This document shows positions 49,677 to 59,400 of a DNA stretch of 64,000 bases, one piece after another. The notes under the pieces are model-generated. The model had not been told where the DNA came from and made no database searches. It saw nothing but the letters and a program-made list of their open reading frames with translations. The position numbers were made by a program, and so were the translations under genes. Position 1 is the stretch's first letter; each line of letters opens with the position of its first letter. The stretch is from Paenibacillus sp. HWE-109 (GTDB lineage Bacteria; Bacillota; Bacilli; Paenibacillales; NBRC-103111): assembly GCF_022163125.1 (NCBI RefSeq), contig NZ_CP091881.1:2976001-3040000 (forward strand), written 5' to 3'.

Positions 49677-51110
49677 TCACAATTTGAAACGGCATACCAA
49701 AATCATTATATTTACCAGCGATAATGCAACAAGCCAAATAATTAGAGATGGCATGGTAGTCCATAGTCCGAACCAAGGTAAAACTCGCCCAGCGCCAATA
49801 AATGTAGTTAGTGGTGACAGAAGCAAGAGAAGCAAGATAGGGAGCAGTCTCCCGACGGATGAAATAATCAATTTTCCGGTCGCAATGTCCTTTTTACTCC
49901 TATTGATACGAGAGTGTGTATAGACACCCAAAAAAATCGTCGCAATTACCAGCAAAATCATAACCGTTTCCATGTTTCTGCTGTTAAACATAGAGGTTTC
50001 GACTGTTTCGCCCTTTATAATCCGTGCGATCCCGTCAACAAAAGTTGAATAATCGACAAAAGCGTTTAAACCGGAGTTAAACATCATCGTGATGCCCAAC
50101 TGCTGATCCAAATATATCGTTTCTTCCGCCTTATACGTCCAGAAAATTCCACTATGGGAAATCGTCCGGCCCCAATGTTCATCCTCTTCTGCAAGCCACC
50201 CCATTCCATACGGGCCGCTCTGTCCGGCTTTATGGTATTGCTCCATCAGCTCTGGGGCTAGAAGACGGCCATTGTATTGGGCAAGCATCCATTTTGTCAT
50301 GTCTTCTGCAGTTGACATAATACCGGCGGGACCGTCAATAAACCAGAAGGGTTCGGCTTGGTTTACAGGATAGCCAAATAATAAATAGTGTCCCCGCGGA
50401 ATGGCAGGATTCTCATTGATTTGCTGTGTGGTACTGACGTTGAAGGTATGACCCATTCCTAAAAGCTCAAATATATTCTTTTCCAGGTAAGCTGAGAAGC
50501 TCTGTCCGCTTACTTTCTCCACAAGAAGAGCCAAATATTGATAGTTGGGATTGTGGTAGCTAAAGGCTGTTCCAGGATCAATAGCAAGCTTTACCGTATT
50601 CAACGATTGGTTAATCTCTTGCAGCGATTGATATTGAGGGGAATTTGTCATGTCGGGATTCACTTTGTCATTAAGACCGCTTGTCTGATTCAGCAAATTC
50701 CGGACCGTAATATTGCGAACACGTTCGTCCTCAGGTGAGAGGTCGGGAAAGTAAGATGTGTATGGCGCATCAAGGTCGATTAGTCCTTTTTCCACCATCT
50801 GCAAGACGGCTAGTGCCGTAAATGATTTGCTTAATGAAGCAATGGGAAAGAGGCTACTGCCGGTTATATCGCGACCATCTGAAAAAGCACCATAGCCTTG
50901 AGCATAGAACAACTCTTCGTTATTGGCTATTGCAAGAGCCGCGCCCTTAATATGATTGACTTTCATGTTTTTTTTGACGTAGTCATCAATTTCATGCTGT
51001 ATTTCATTTTTGTTTCGGATTTCAATTGCGAAAACAGGTTTAGCCAAGATTGTCAACATTAGTAGTAAACAACTCAAGCACAGACATATTTTCTTTTGCA
51101 CTATTGTCAT
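49677..51110 (-). CDS. Membrane-bound serine beta-lactamase-like hydrolase, 477 aa
   Basis: A signal sequence (1-28) precedes a hydrolase domain with SLSK (Ser92-Lys95), YHN (185-187) and HSG (319-321). The C-terminal ~110 residues contain three membrane helices (about 382-398, 420-445, 455-475). The active site would face outward. It is the third gene of an operon with the response regulator and kinase upstream (47 bp gap), so it is probably regulated with, or by, them. Confidence 0.88.
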   Translation of the reverse strand: MTIVQKKICLCLSCLLLMLTILAKPVFAIEIRNKNEIQHEIDDYVKKNMKVNHIKGAALAIANNEELFYAQGYGAFSDGRDITGSSLFPIASLSKSFTALAVLQMVEKGLIDLDAPYTSYFPDLSPEDERVRNITVRNLLNQTSGLNDKVNPDMTNSPQYQSLQEINQSLNTVKLAIDPGTAFSYHNPNYQYLALLVEKVSGQSFSAYLEKNIFELLGMGHTFNVSTTQQINENPAIPRGHYLLFGYPVNQAEPFWFIDGPAGIMSTAEDMTKWMLAQYNGRLLAPELMEQYHKAGQSGPYGMGWLAEEDEHWGRTISHSGIFWTYKAEETIYLDQQLGITMMFNSGLNAFVDYSTFVDGIARIIKGETVETSMFNSRNMETVMILLVIATIFLGVYTHSRINRSKKDIATGKLIISSVGRLLPILLLLLLSPLTTFIGAGRVLPWFGLWTTMPSLIIWLVALSLVNIMILVCRFKL

Positions 51111-51157
51111 AGTAGCACCCCTTAATCACATGATAAGGAAATGCTAATGGATAATTT

Positions 51158-52267
51158 TCAACTATTTATCAACCCCATAAAGAAACTTGCTGTTACGTTT
51201 CCGCCACCATCGGAGCTGTTTTCTACATGCAGACTCCCCTCATGCTTTTCGCACAGTACTTTGCTTATATAAAGTCCCAGTCCATGATGCGAATTCGCAT
51301 CCCATACCTCTCCGCGATAAAAAGGAAGCACGGCCTTCTGAAGCGCTACGTCAGAAAAACCGACGCCGTCATCCGTGACTGTTATGGAAAAAAACCCCTT
51401 GCAGACATTATAATGAATACTCACATTACCGACAGCATAACGCGCTCCATTAGCTATCAAATTCTCAAAAACCTGCATCACCAAATGTATATCGACAGCT
51501 ATTTTTTTCGAATCCGCAGCAATGGAAGAACCGAAAGTCTTGCCAAATTGTCCGGTTATTTGTCGGGCGATGTCATTTAGCAAGGAGGTCAGAAGATCCA
51601 TTTCAAGCTCATGGCTGTGTACCGGCATGTCCTCCAGCTTCTGAATCGAATTCATGGCATCAGTGTAACTTTCAAGACGTACAATATGGACTTTCATGGT
51701 TTGAATCGTGTCCAGTATTTTTTCCTCGGATAAGTTGTTTTGAGGCAGATAGGTGGTCAGAAACTCGGAATATCCTTTCAGGACAGATAAGGGCGTCCTT
51801 AGATCATGGGCAAAAATAGCATTAAGTTGTTTGCGTTCCTCAACCGATCGCCAAAGATCTCTATAATTTTTTTCCAATTGTGCGCGCATTTTTTCAAATA
51901 CACGGCATAGCTCGCCCAACTCATCCTTGGCCTCATAAGAAATATGGAACCCCAAATCATTCGCCGATATTTTCTCCGATGCCTTCATCAGTATTTCAAG
52001 CGGCTTTTTCAGTTTCCATCTATAAAAGAGGCTGGCCATCAGGACAATACCGCCGGCAACAGTAAATAGTACCATCGCAACGAGGGAAGGTAACACCCAA
52101 TTGTTTACGGAAGAATGGTCGGCAAATCGTAGCCGTATGTTTTCCGCCCATCTAAACTCTAATATGATGATGACTAGAACGGTGATGAGCGTAAGACAGC
52201 ATAAAAAGATGAATGATTGCAGCAAGGTCATATGCTTCAGTCGCATCCAGCCTAAGATTTTCGCCAT
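51158..52267 (-). CDS. Sensor histidine kinase, 369 aa
   Basis: Two membrane helices (16-36 and 58-81) flank a very short extracellular loop. A HAMP domain (82-134), His154 in IFAHDLRTPLSVLKGYSEFL and the ATPase boxes (NLIANGARYA, DDGVGFSD, HHGLGLYISK) follow. Its start overlaps the regulator gene by 16 bp. The short loop suggests sensing within the membrane, as in antibiotic-responsive kinases (inference). Confidence 0.9.
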   Translation of the reverse strand: MAKILGWMRLKHMTLLQSFIFLCCLTLITVLVIIILEFRWAENIRLRFADHSSVNNWVLPSLVAMVLFTVAGGIVLMASLFYRWKLKKPLEILMKASEKISANDLGFHISYEAKDELGELCRVFEKMRAQLEKNYRDLWRSVEERKQLNAIFAHDLRTPLSVLKGYSEFLTTYLPQNNLSEEKILDTIQTMKVHIVRLESYTDAMNSIQKLEDMPVHSHELEMDLLTSLLNDIARQITGQFGKTFGSSIAADSKKIAVDIHLVMQVFENLIANGARYAVGNVSIHYNVCKGFFSITVTDDGVGFSDVALQKAVLPFYRGEVWDANSHHGLGLYISKVLCEKHEGSLHVENSSDGGGNVTASFFMGLINS

Positions 52268-52926
52268 TTGTATCCTACTCCCCAGACGGTTTCTATCCTG
52301 TTTTCGCAGCCATGCTCTTTCAATTTGAAACGAATTCGCCTGATATGTTCCGCTATCACGGCACTGTCGCCTTCATCGTCCAAGCCCCATACTTTTTCAT
52401 AAATCCGCTCTTTATCAAATACCATTCCGGGATGTGTCGACAACAGCTCTATAATATCGAACTCCTTTTTAGCCATGGAAATTTGCACGTCATGGAAGTA
52501 AAGCGCACGAGCTGAATAATCTATGATCAAATCTTCACTAAACTTTATCGACGTTTTATTTTGACTGCGCACTTCCCTGCGTAAATGCGCCTCTACCCTT
52601 GCGCCCAGTTCATGGATACTGAACGGCTTTAGAATATAATCATCCCCTCCGGCCCGAAACCCAGATATTTTATCCGCATCCTCAACGCGGGCTGTTAGAA
52701 ATAAAATAGGGCAGGACACAAAGCACCGGATTTTCCTGCATAATTCAAGACCATTAAGTTCAGGCATATTGATATCCAGCAAAATAAGGTCCGGTTGATT
52801 TTCAATTTGTCGCAACGCCTCATTGCCGTTCTTCGCCGTCATAACGAAATACCCATTCATTTCAAAGTAGTCCGTCAACAGTTTTCGTAGATCGGCTTCA
52901 TCATCTATAATCAATATCTTTTTCAT
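52252..52926 (-). CDS. OmpR-family response regulator, 224 aa
   Basis: The ATG at 52926 is chosen over 53034 because receiver sequence begins there (MKKILIIDDEADLRKLL). Phospho-acceptor Asp51 is in LILLDINMP and the Lys in DDYILKPFS. The winged-helix end has IETVWGVGYKW. It forms an operon with the kinase and the membrane-bound hydrolase. Confidence 0.93.
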   Translation of the reverse strand: MKKILIIDDEADLRKLLTDYFEMNGYFVMTAKNGNEALRQIENQPDLILLDINMPELNGLELCRKIRCFVSCPILFLTARVEDADKISGFRAGGDDYILKPFSIHELGARVEAHLRREVRSQNKTSIKFSEDLIIDYSARALYFHDVQISMAKKEFDIIELLSTHPGMVFDKERIYEKVWGLDDEGDSAVIAEHIRRIRFKLKEHGCENRIETVWGVGYKWRKS

Positions 52927-53036
52927 ATGGCATTCCCTGCTCCCCACTTCAAATCTTTTATATCCAGCATAACAAAAATCGTTTGCCATCCCAAGCGGCG
53001 CTCCCCCCCTGCAGGTAGCTGAGTTAAGCCTCATCT

Positions 53037-53136
53037 ATTCCACTATACTGCCTGTTACTTCAACGGACAACGGCCGCCGGCAGTGTGCCGGCGGCCGTAT
53101 GTCATGATTGAGCTTTAGTTTCCGTTAGCTTAACAA
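53037..53136 (-). repeat. attC-like element 27
   Basis: Left CACTATACTGCCTGTTACTT; hairpin ACGGCCGCCGGCA / TGCCGGCGGCCGT (53069-53098, perfect 13-bp stem); right GAGCTTTAGTTTCCGTTAGC. It lies 60 bp from the stop of the 53196 gene. Confidence 0.82.
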
Positions 53137-53195
53137 TCTTTCTCTTCCTTGAGCCGGTTGGCGTTTTAAGAAGATCATGTTTTTCTACCGCTTGT

Positions 53196-53882
53196 CTAAG
53201 GATTAATTGGGCTATCTGAAGTTGAACCATCAGGATTCAATAAATACATGTAGACTTTATTAGCTTTAGGATTAAAATAGGATATTGAATAAAGGTATAA
53301 TTCATTATTTTTCCATCCGATAAATAAATTAGCTCCAATTTTTTTGTTCTTCAGACCTTCTTCATCAGGAACGTGGTCAGGTAAAGCACCTGTATAATTA
53401 GGGTCTTTGAAAAAATTGTATTTCCAATAGGAGTCACTTCCATTTTCTAAATCTCCATTAACATCCGCAAGCTCCAATTGTTCTCTAAATAATGATTTCA
53501 CCTTTTCTTTAGTTAAACCCAACTTTAACTTTTCTTTTATTTCGTTTATTTTTTCAATTATCATCCGTTCTCTTTCACTAATAGTTGCTTCGTTTCCATT
53601 AGCAGATGTTATCGCAATGGATTTCGTTGCCTCATTCCACTGGACTTCTCCGCCTGTTGCCTCAACGACTGCTTTAACTGGCAGATACGATGTACCATTA
53701 ATAATGACTGGAGTTAGTACGGCACCATCACTGTCTTTGGGTACCCAAGTTTTATTATTGAGCGTAAATTTGAAATCATGGTTTAAGTAAGCCTGGATGC
53801 TTTCCACACCTCCCGACGCATAGCTGGTAATCCCAAACGCCATACTGCAAACACTTATAACCGCAATTTTCATCCATCCCAT
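53196..53882 (-). CDS. Secreted protein with copper-amine-oxidase-N-type domain, 228 aa
   Basis: The ATG at 53882 follows AAGGTG. A signal peptide spans residues 1-23. FKFTLNNKTWVPKDSDGAVL TPVIINGTSYLPVKAVVEAT GGEVQWNEATKSIAI is the stalk-like domain named after copper amine oxidase N-termini, common in Paenibacillus surface proteins. A helical linker (ISERERMIIEKINEIKEKLK) and a C-terminal beta domain (GANLFIGWKNNELYLYSISY) follow. Function is unknown. Confidence 0.8.
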   Translation of the reverse strand: MGWMKIAVISVCSMAFGITSYASGGVESIQAYLNHDFKFTLNNKTWVPKDSDGAVLTPVIINGTSYLPVKAVVEATGGEVQWNEATKSIAITSANGNEATISERERMIIEKINEIKEKLKLGLTKEKVKSLFREQLELADVNGDLENGSDSYWKYNFFKDPNYTGALPDHVPDEEGLKNKKIGANLFIGWKNNELYLYSISYFNPKANKVYMYLLNPDGSTSDSPINP

Positions 53883-54005
53883 TTTTTATTCACCTTGTAT
53901 CCTTTGTATATTTTTTTCCCAATACCTCTTTTGCCTGTCTCCTTCAGCAAGTTTTAACTAATCAATTAGACGTTCAATGTTCACATAAGTTCCATGATTT
54001 TACAA

Positions 54006-54103
54006 ATTATACTCTACTGCCCGATAACTTAAAGAGGCTGCGCGGACGATCCCGCGGCAGCATCGTGTTGCAGTTGATTGAACTATCGTATTCCGATATC
54101 AAT
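54006..54103 (-). repeat. attC-like element 28
   Basis: Left TACTCTACTGCCCGATAACT; stem GGCTGCGCGG...CCGCGGCAGC; right GAACTATCGTATTCCGATAT. It lies 40 bp from the aldo/keto reductase stop. Confidence 0.7.
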
Positions 54104-54142
54104 CGAGTTTATTATTTTCACTCAATTTGGCATTTGAATACA

Positions 54143-55120
54143 CTATTCGTTGATAGGCATTACGATTCGGGCGCTTTTGGCAATACTTCTTATCTCTGTA
54201 AGCACAGATTCATCCAGTGTTACTTCGGCAGCGGCCAATGCATTCAAAATATGCTCGGGCTTACGTACCCCAATAAGAGCACTTGTTACGAGAGGATTCG
54301 CAAGAACATAAGCAATGGCTAATCGGGAAACTGTGATGCCGAGTTGTTCGGCTACGTCTTTGAGTTGTTCGACAATAGCGATATTTTGCATGAAACTTTC
54401 CCCGGTATGGGAAGGGGATTTCGATCGCCAATCCTGCTCATCGAAGCGAGAGTCGAAAGTATAATTGCCCGAGAGAAGGCCCGATGCAAGCGGACTATAA
54501 GCCAGTACGCCGATTCCTTTAGCTATGCAATACGGCAGAAGATCGGACTCCACCTGATGAGCAAGTATGGAGTATGGCGGTTGCAGGGAATCAATATGTC
54601 TGACCGCCAAAGCCTCATCAAGAAGTGCGATCGGGAAGTTGCTGACTCCTACATAACGTATTTTACCTTCCTGAACCAACTTCTCCATGGCTCGCATTGT
54701 TTCTTCAAGAGGTGCTTTAACATCAGTATCGGGCCAGTGCATTTGGTACAAATCGATATAATCGGTGCCGAGACGGCGCAAGGAATCTTCCGCTTCGCGA
54801 ATGATCGAACCGTATGTTCCGTTGCGGGTTATATTGTTTTTATCGTCCCAGACTAGACCAAACTTAGTAGCGATGACGGCTTTCTCGCGACTGCCTTTAA
54901 GCGCCTTACCGAGCACTTCTTCGGAGTGACCCATTCCGTAAACAGCAGCCGTATCAAAAAAGTTAATGCCAGCATCAAGTGCAGCACGAATACTATTTTG
55001 CGACAATTGATCGTTTTGTTCGCCCCATGAGAACACCCAGTCTCCGCCGCCAATAGCCCAAGTTCCAAAACCGATCACAGAGATTTCCGGTCCGTTTTTC
55101 CCTAATTTCCGATATTTCAT
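54143..55120 (-). CDS. Aldo/keto reductase, 325 aa
   Basis: The ATG at 55120 with AGGAGAG upstream is chosen over 55222. The family tetrad is visible: Asp56 and Tyr61 (FDTAAVYGMGHSEEVLG), Lys86 (VIATKFG) and the His in LYQMHWPD. GVSNFPIALLDEAL and the cofactor segment IGVRKPEHILNAL are present. It would reduce a carbonyl with NADPH in the cytoplasm. It is divergent from the XRE regulator at 55279, which may control it. Confidence 0.92.
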   Translation of the reverse strand: MKYRKLGKNGPEISVIGFGTWAIGGGDWVFSWGEQNDQLSQNSIRAALDAGINFFDTAAVYGMGHSEEVLGKALKGSREKAVIATKFGLVWDDKNNITRNGTYGSIIREAEDSLRRLGTDYIDLYQMHWPDTDVKAPLEETMRAMEKLVQEGKIRYVGVSNFPIALLDEALAVRHIDSLQPPYSILAHQVESDLLPYCIAKGIGVLAYSPLASGLLSGNYTFDSRFDEQDWRSKSPSHTGESFMQNIAIVEQLKDVAEQLGITVSRLAIAYVLANPLVTSALIGVRKPEHILNALAAAEVTLDESVLTEIRSIAKSARIVMPINE

Positions 55121-55278
55121 GTTTATCATCTCTCCTATTTGATTGAATTTGTACTGTGTCACCTGTGCTGTGCTATGATTATGCCACAGATACAACTGGC
55201 TAACGATGAGTTTAGTTATCATAGGTGCAGTAACACCAGGTTAAGGGGAACACCCTTACCTTATAAGGAGTGGATTAA

Positions 55279-56154
55279 ATGAGTGCGAACAGTCGGCGTT
55301 CGGAATTGGGAGACTTTTTAAGGACGCGCAGAGAGCGTCTGGATCCTTTGGAACACGGATTTACGATAGGGACAAGACGAAGGACGTCAGGGTTAAGAAG
55401 AGAAGAGTTGGCGCAAGTTGCCGGAGTTAGCGTTTCTTGGTATACGTGGCTGGAGCAGGGGCGTGATATAAACGTCTCGACGCAAGTGCTGGAGAGCATC
55501 GCTAGAGCGCTGCGATTGGATTGGGTGGAACGAAGGCATCTGTTCAATTTGGCGTTGGACACGGTTACGATTCAGCATTTAACTCAACAGTCATTGGAGT
55601 ATGATAACCTGCTTCAAAGCGTATTGGATTCTTGGGATACCTGTCCGGCGTATGCTGTTGATTACAAATGGAATATTGTTGGGTGGAACTCTTTGGCGAA
55701 CCGGGTGTTTGGTGATTATTCAAAGCGTTCTGAAAGGGATCTCAACTTAATATGGTATGTTTTTACCAATCCTTCACAACGTATGCTGCTTATAAACTGG
55801 GAAAGAGAAGCGAAAAACGGTCAAGCCTTGTTTCGAGCGACCAGCGACCAATACGCAGATAACCCGTGGTTTAGTCAGTTTATACACGACTTAAGCGAAG
55901 CCAGCTTGGAGTTTCGGGAATGGTGGGCTTTGCACGATATTCAGATCACTCATGGCAACAAAGAGCTGAACCATCCTGTTGTAGGAAGTTTGTTCCTGAG
56001 ACAAACAACGTTATTGATCGCTGAGTTCCCTGAGCTGAAAATTTTGCTATATATCCCACTTCCACTGGGAAATACGTTGGAGAAGCTCAATCATCTTGCT
56101 TCATCCACGTACGAGACTGACACAAAGGAATTGCAGCTGGGAGTACTTCGTTGA
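55279..56154 (+). CDS. XRE regulator with MmyB-type ligand domain, 291 aa
   Basis: The ATG at 55279 follows AAGGAG. An N-terminal helix-turn-helix (RTSGLRREELAQVAGVSVSW YTWLEQGR) is followed by the MmyB-like domain (AYAVDYKWNIVGWNSLANRV FGDY ... HPVVGSLFLRQTTLLI), a fatty-acid- or small-ligand-binding module. Such regulators usually sit divergent from an oxidoreductase, as here. The 158-bp shared promoter region contains GGTGCAGTAACACC (about 55222), a small dyad. Confidence 0.88.
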   Translation: MSANSRRSELGDFLRTRRERLDPLEHGFTIGTRRRTSGLRREELAQVAGVSVSWYTWLEQGRDINVSTQVLESIARALRLDWVERRHLFNLALDTVTIQHLTQQSLEYDNLLQSVLDSWDTCPAYAVDYKWNIVGWNSLANRVFGDYSKRSERDLNLIWYVFTNPSQRMLLINWEREAKNGQALFRATSDQYADNPWFSQFIHDLSEASLEFREWWALHDIQITHGNKELNHPVVGSLFLRQTTLLIAEFPELKILLYIPLPLGNTLEKLNHLASSTYETDTKELQLGVLR

Positions 56155-56299
56155 AGCAGAGAAATGCATCTTGTACTATAGATACTTTCTTCCCTTCTTT
56201 ATATGTACGAATTTGTTTTCACTCATATATTCCCAGAACCCAGATAAAATAAAAGCTACCCGATCTTGCTGCGGCAGCCTAATAGTGGTGCTTATTCTG

Positions 56300-56382
56300 A
56301 ATCATGCTGCCAGTGACTTGTACGACAAAAAGGAGCTGCCACGAGGCAAGCTCCTTCACTATCGTTATACAGACGATTCTAT
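56300..56382 (-). repeat. attC-like element 29
   Basis: Left half ATGCTGCCAGTGACTTGTAC (degenerate); hairpin AAGGAGCTGCC...GGCAAGCTCCTT (56329-56356); right CACTATCGTTATACAGACGA. It lies 45 bp from the stop of the SLH/FIVAR gene. Confidence 0.65.
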
Positions 56383-56425
56383 GAATAAGTATCTCGATTA
56401 ATTTTGGATGGATTACTCTGCTTGA

Positions 56426-59400
56426 TTAATCGATAAAATGCACATATTGCAGGAACCTTTTTAGTATAACCGCTGCCTGCGCCCTCGTTACATACTCCCT
56501 CGGGGCAAAGCGTCCGTCTTCCATCCCGTTCATAATGCCGTCTTCCGATGCTCGGACTACCGCAGCTTGCGCCCATGAAGAAATGGAGTCTCGATCCGTG
56601 AAAGCATCCAGATGGCCTCCCTCTTGCCCATCGCTACCGGTTCCATGGCTGGTGAAGGTTAAGGCGCCAGCAATCACAACGGCCATTTGCTCGCGGGTAA
56701 TTGGGTCGTTAGGCGCAAAACCGCCGGGACCGATGCCGCTTACCAGCCCGCTAGCCACTGCCGCATTTACTGCAGATGCATACCATGCGGATGCAGGGAC
56801 ATCCGCAAATCGAACACCAACCTCGCTCTCCTTCACGGATAACCCTAGCCCACGAACGAGCAAGGCTGAGAATTCCGCTCGTGTAATGGTTCCCTCTGAC
56901 TCAAAACGGTCAGCCGCCACGCCGTTCACCAGCAGCTTGGACGCCAGATGCTCCACATCCGCTTTCGCCCAGTGTCCGGATAAATCGGAGAACGTTCGGG
57001 CTTGCACATTTACGACTGTGTACAAGCTGTTATGTGGCACGTTCAGAATCGCTTCGTTAGTGCCGTCTGGACCGGTTTCCATCTTTGACGGAACAAATAC
57101 GACGGTTCCATTTCCCGGGATATACTGAACGGCAACCAGGTTACGGTTCGTCTTCTCTCGGTCCAACTTAATGGTCCGGATCGAGTACGATCCACCAAAG
57201 TCGTGCACCTCCAACATTTGCCCGTTTGTTTCGACCATCACCTTGTAGTCAATGACGTCGGAGAAAACAGCAAAACCTTGGGAAACGCCGATCCGATCGA
57301 TCTCTTGTCGAATATGCTCGCTGGCCAGCACCTGTATGATGTTCACGGTCATATTCGATATTTCCGCGTCGAGACGCTCCGCCAAGCCGATCAGATCGAT
57401 CACGCTTAACCGCAATTGGTAGCTAGAATCGTTCAACCTCACCTCGATAATTGTATTAGGATAAGCTTTGACCATATCCGCGATCCAGTCAGCTTGAAAC
57501 TGTGCCTGTACTGCTTGCTCCCGATTGCCGATTGTAATGCTGACAAACGGTTCCTTCGCATCTTTCAGGAGTTCCAGCACTTGCTCCCTCGTCCGTTCGG
57601 GGAGGATGACTTGCTCGATCACCGTGCCGTCCGAACGCTTGACTTGTTTAATGTCGGATGGATCGACAAGAGTTGTAATCCTGCCATTCGGATTTAACTT
57701 CACAGTCGTCCCCGATGTGACCGGTCGATTGCCGTTATCCGACGAAGACGGGGTTGAGATCCCAGTAACAGTGATGGTTTTCACTGCTTCATTGCCTGCT
57801 TCGTCTAGGGCATAAACGGTATAGTCGCCGTTGGCAGTAATGGTGAATTGAGGTGTGGCCAAAATATCGGTTCCTTTCGTTCCGCCGGCAAAATCAACCC
57901 CACTAAGACTTCCAGGCAGCCAACGGAGCTGCGTCAGCGCATTTCCCGCAGCTGCGCCGTACACGCTTGCAGTCACACTGATCGCTTTACGTTCCGATCC
58001 GTTCGGTGCAACCGTCAGGGCAACTTCGGGCGGTATCGCCACGATACGTATTCCACTCGCGTCCGGTGCTACGTAAGTTAGCGAAGCCGGGCGTCCGCTG
58101 GAGGTGCGAACGATGCTTGCACCGTTCGGGAGCTCCAATGATGCAGCAACATTAATTCCGTCAACATCCGCGAGCCCAGCAGGAACTTCGAATTCGAAAG
58201 TAAGTTTTCTCACTGCCTTGCCGCGCGCTCCCATATATGGGGCATATACCGTCTGAGTGACGGAATTGTCTCCAACCATGATGGGAACGACCGGTGTCCC
58301 GGTCACGGTTACTTCGTATCCATAAAATACCGTAAAGCGAAGCGTGTCGCTCGTACCGTACAAATCATTGGCCGATGCGGTTAGCACCATCCCCACCCAA
58401 GCGGCTTCAAATATCGCCATAGCGTCGTTCAAACTGACAGTAGCTTCATCCAAACGAGTCTGAGATTGATTTACCGCATCGTCGGCAATAGCCTGCGCTG
58501 CATCTATCGCGGTCTGCAGGGCAGAGCGGTCTCCTGCTGAAGTCTGCCCTACATCCGTACCTTCTGGATGATCCGTCAATGCCTGCTGCGCCGCCGTGAT
58601 CGCCGCGCCAAGCGCAGTCCGAACACCCGCTTGTATAACAGCAGCAGTAAAGACTTGAACCGCTGAATTTAACTGGTTAACGGCAGTATCCAGTTGATCC
58701 CGCGTGTAATTGCCCGCATTATCAAGAATCTGCTGCGCCGTATCCATTGCAGTTTCCAGTGCGGTGCGAGTTCCTGCCGAAGTCTGCCCTACATTCGTAC
58801 CTTGCGGATGATCCGTCAACGCCTGTTGCGCCGCCGTGATCGCCGCGCCAAGCGCAGTCGGAACGCCCGCTTGTATAACAGCAGCATTAAAGACTTGAAC
58901 CGCTGAATTTATCTGGTTAACGGCAGTATCCAGTTGATCCTGCGTGTAATTGCCCGCGTTCTCAAGAATCTGCTGCGCCACATCCATCGCAGTTTCCAGC
59001 GCGGTGCGAGTTCCTGCCGAAGTCTGCCCTACATTCGTACCTTGCGGATGATTCGTCAACGCCTGCTGTGCAACCGCGATCGCCGCGCCCAGCGCCGTTG
59101 GAACACCCGCTTGTATAATAGCCGTATTAAAGACTTGAACCGCTGAATTTAACTGGTTAACAGCAGTATCCAGTTGAGCTTGCGTGTAATTGCCGGCGTT
59201 ATCGAGAATCTGCTGCGCCGCATTCATCGCAGTTTCCAGCACGGTGCGAGTTCCTGCCGAAGTCTGCCCTACATTCGTACCTTGCGGATGATCCGTCAAC
59301 GCCTGCTGCGCCGCCGTGATCGCCGCGCCAAGCGCAGTCGGAACACCCGCTTGTATAACAGCAGCAGTAAAGACTTGAACCGCTGAATTTAACTGGTTAA

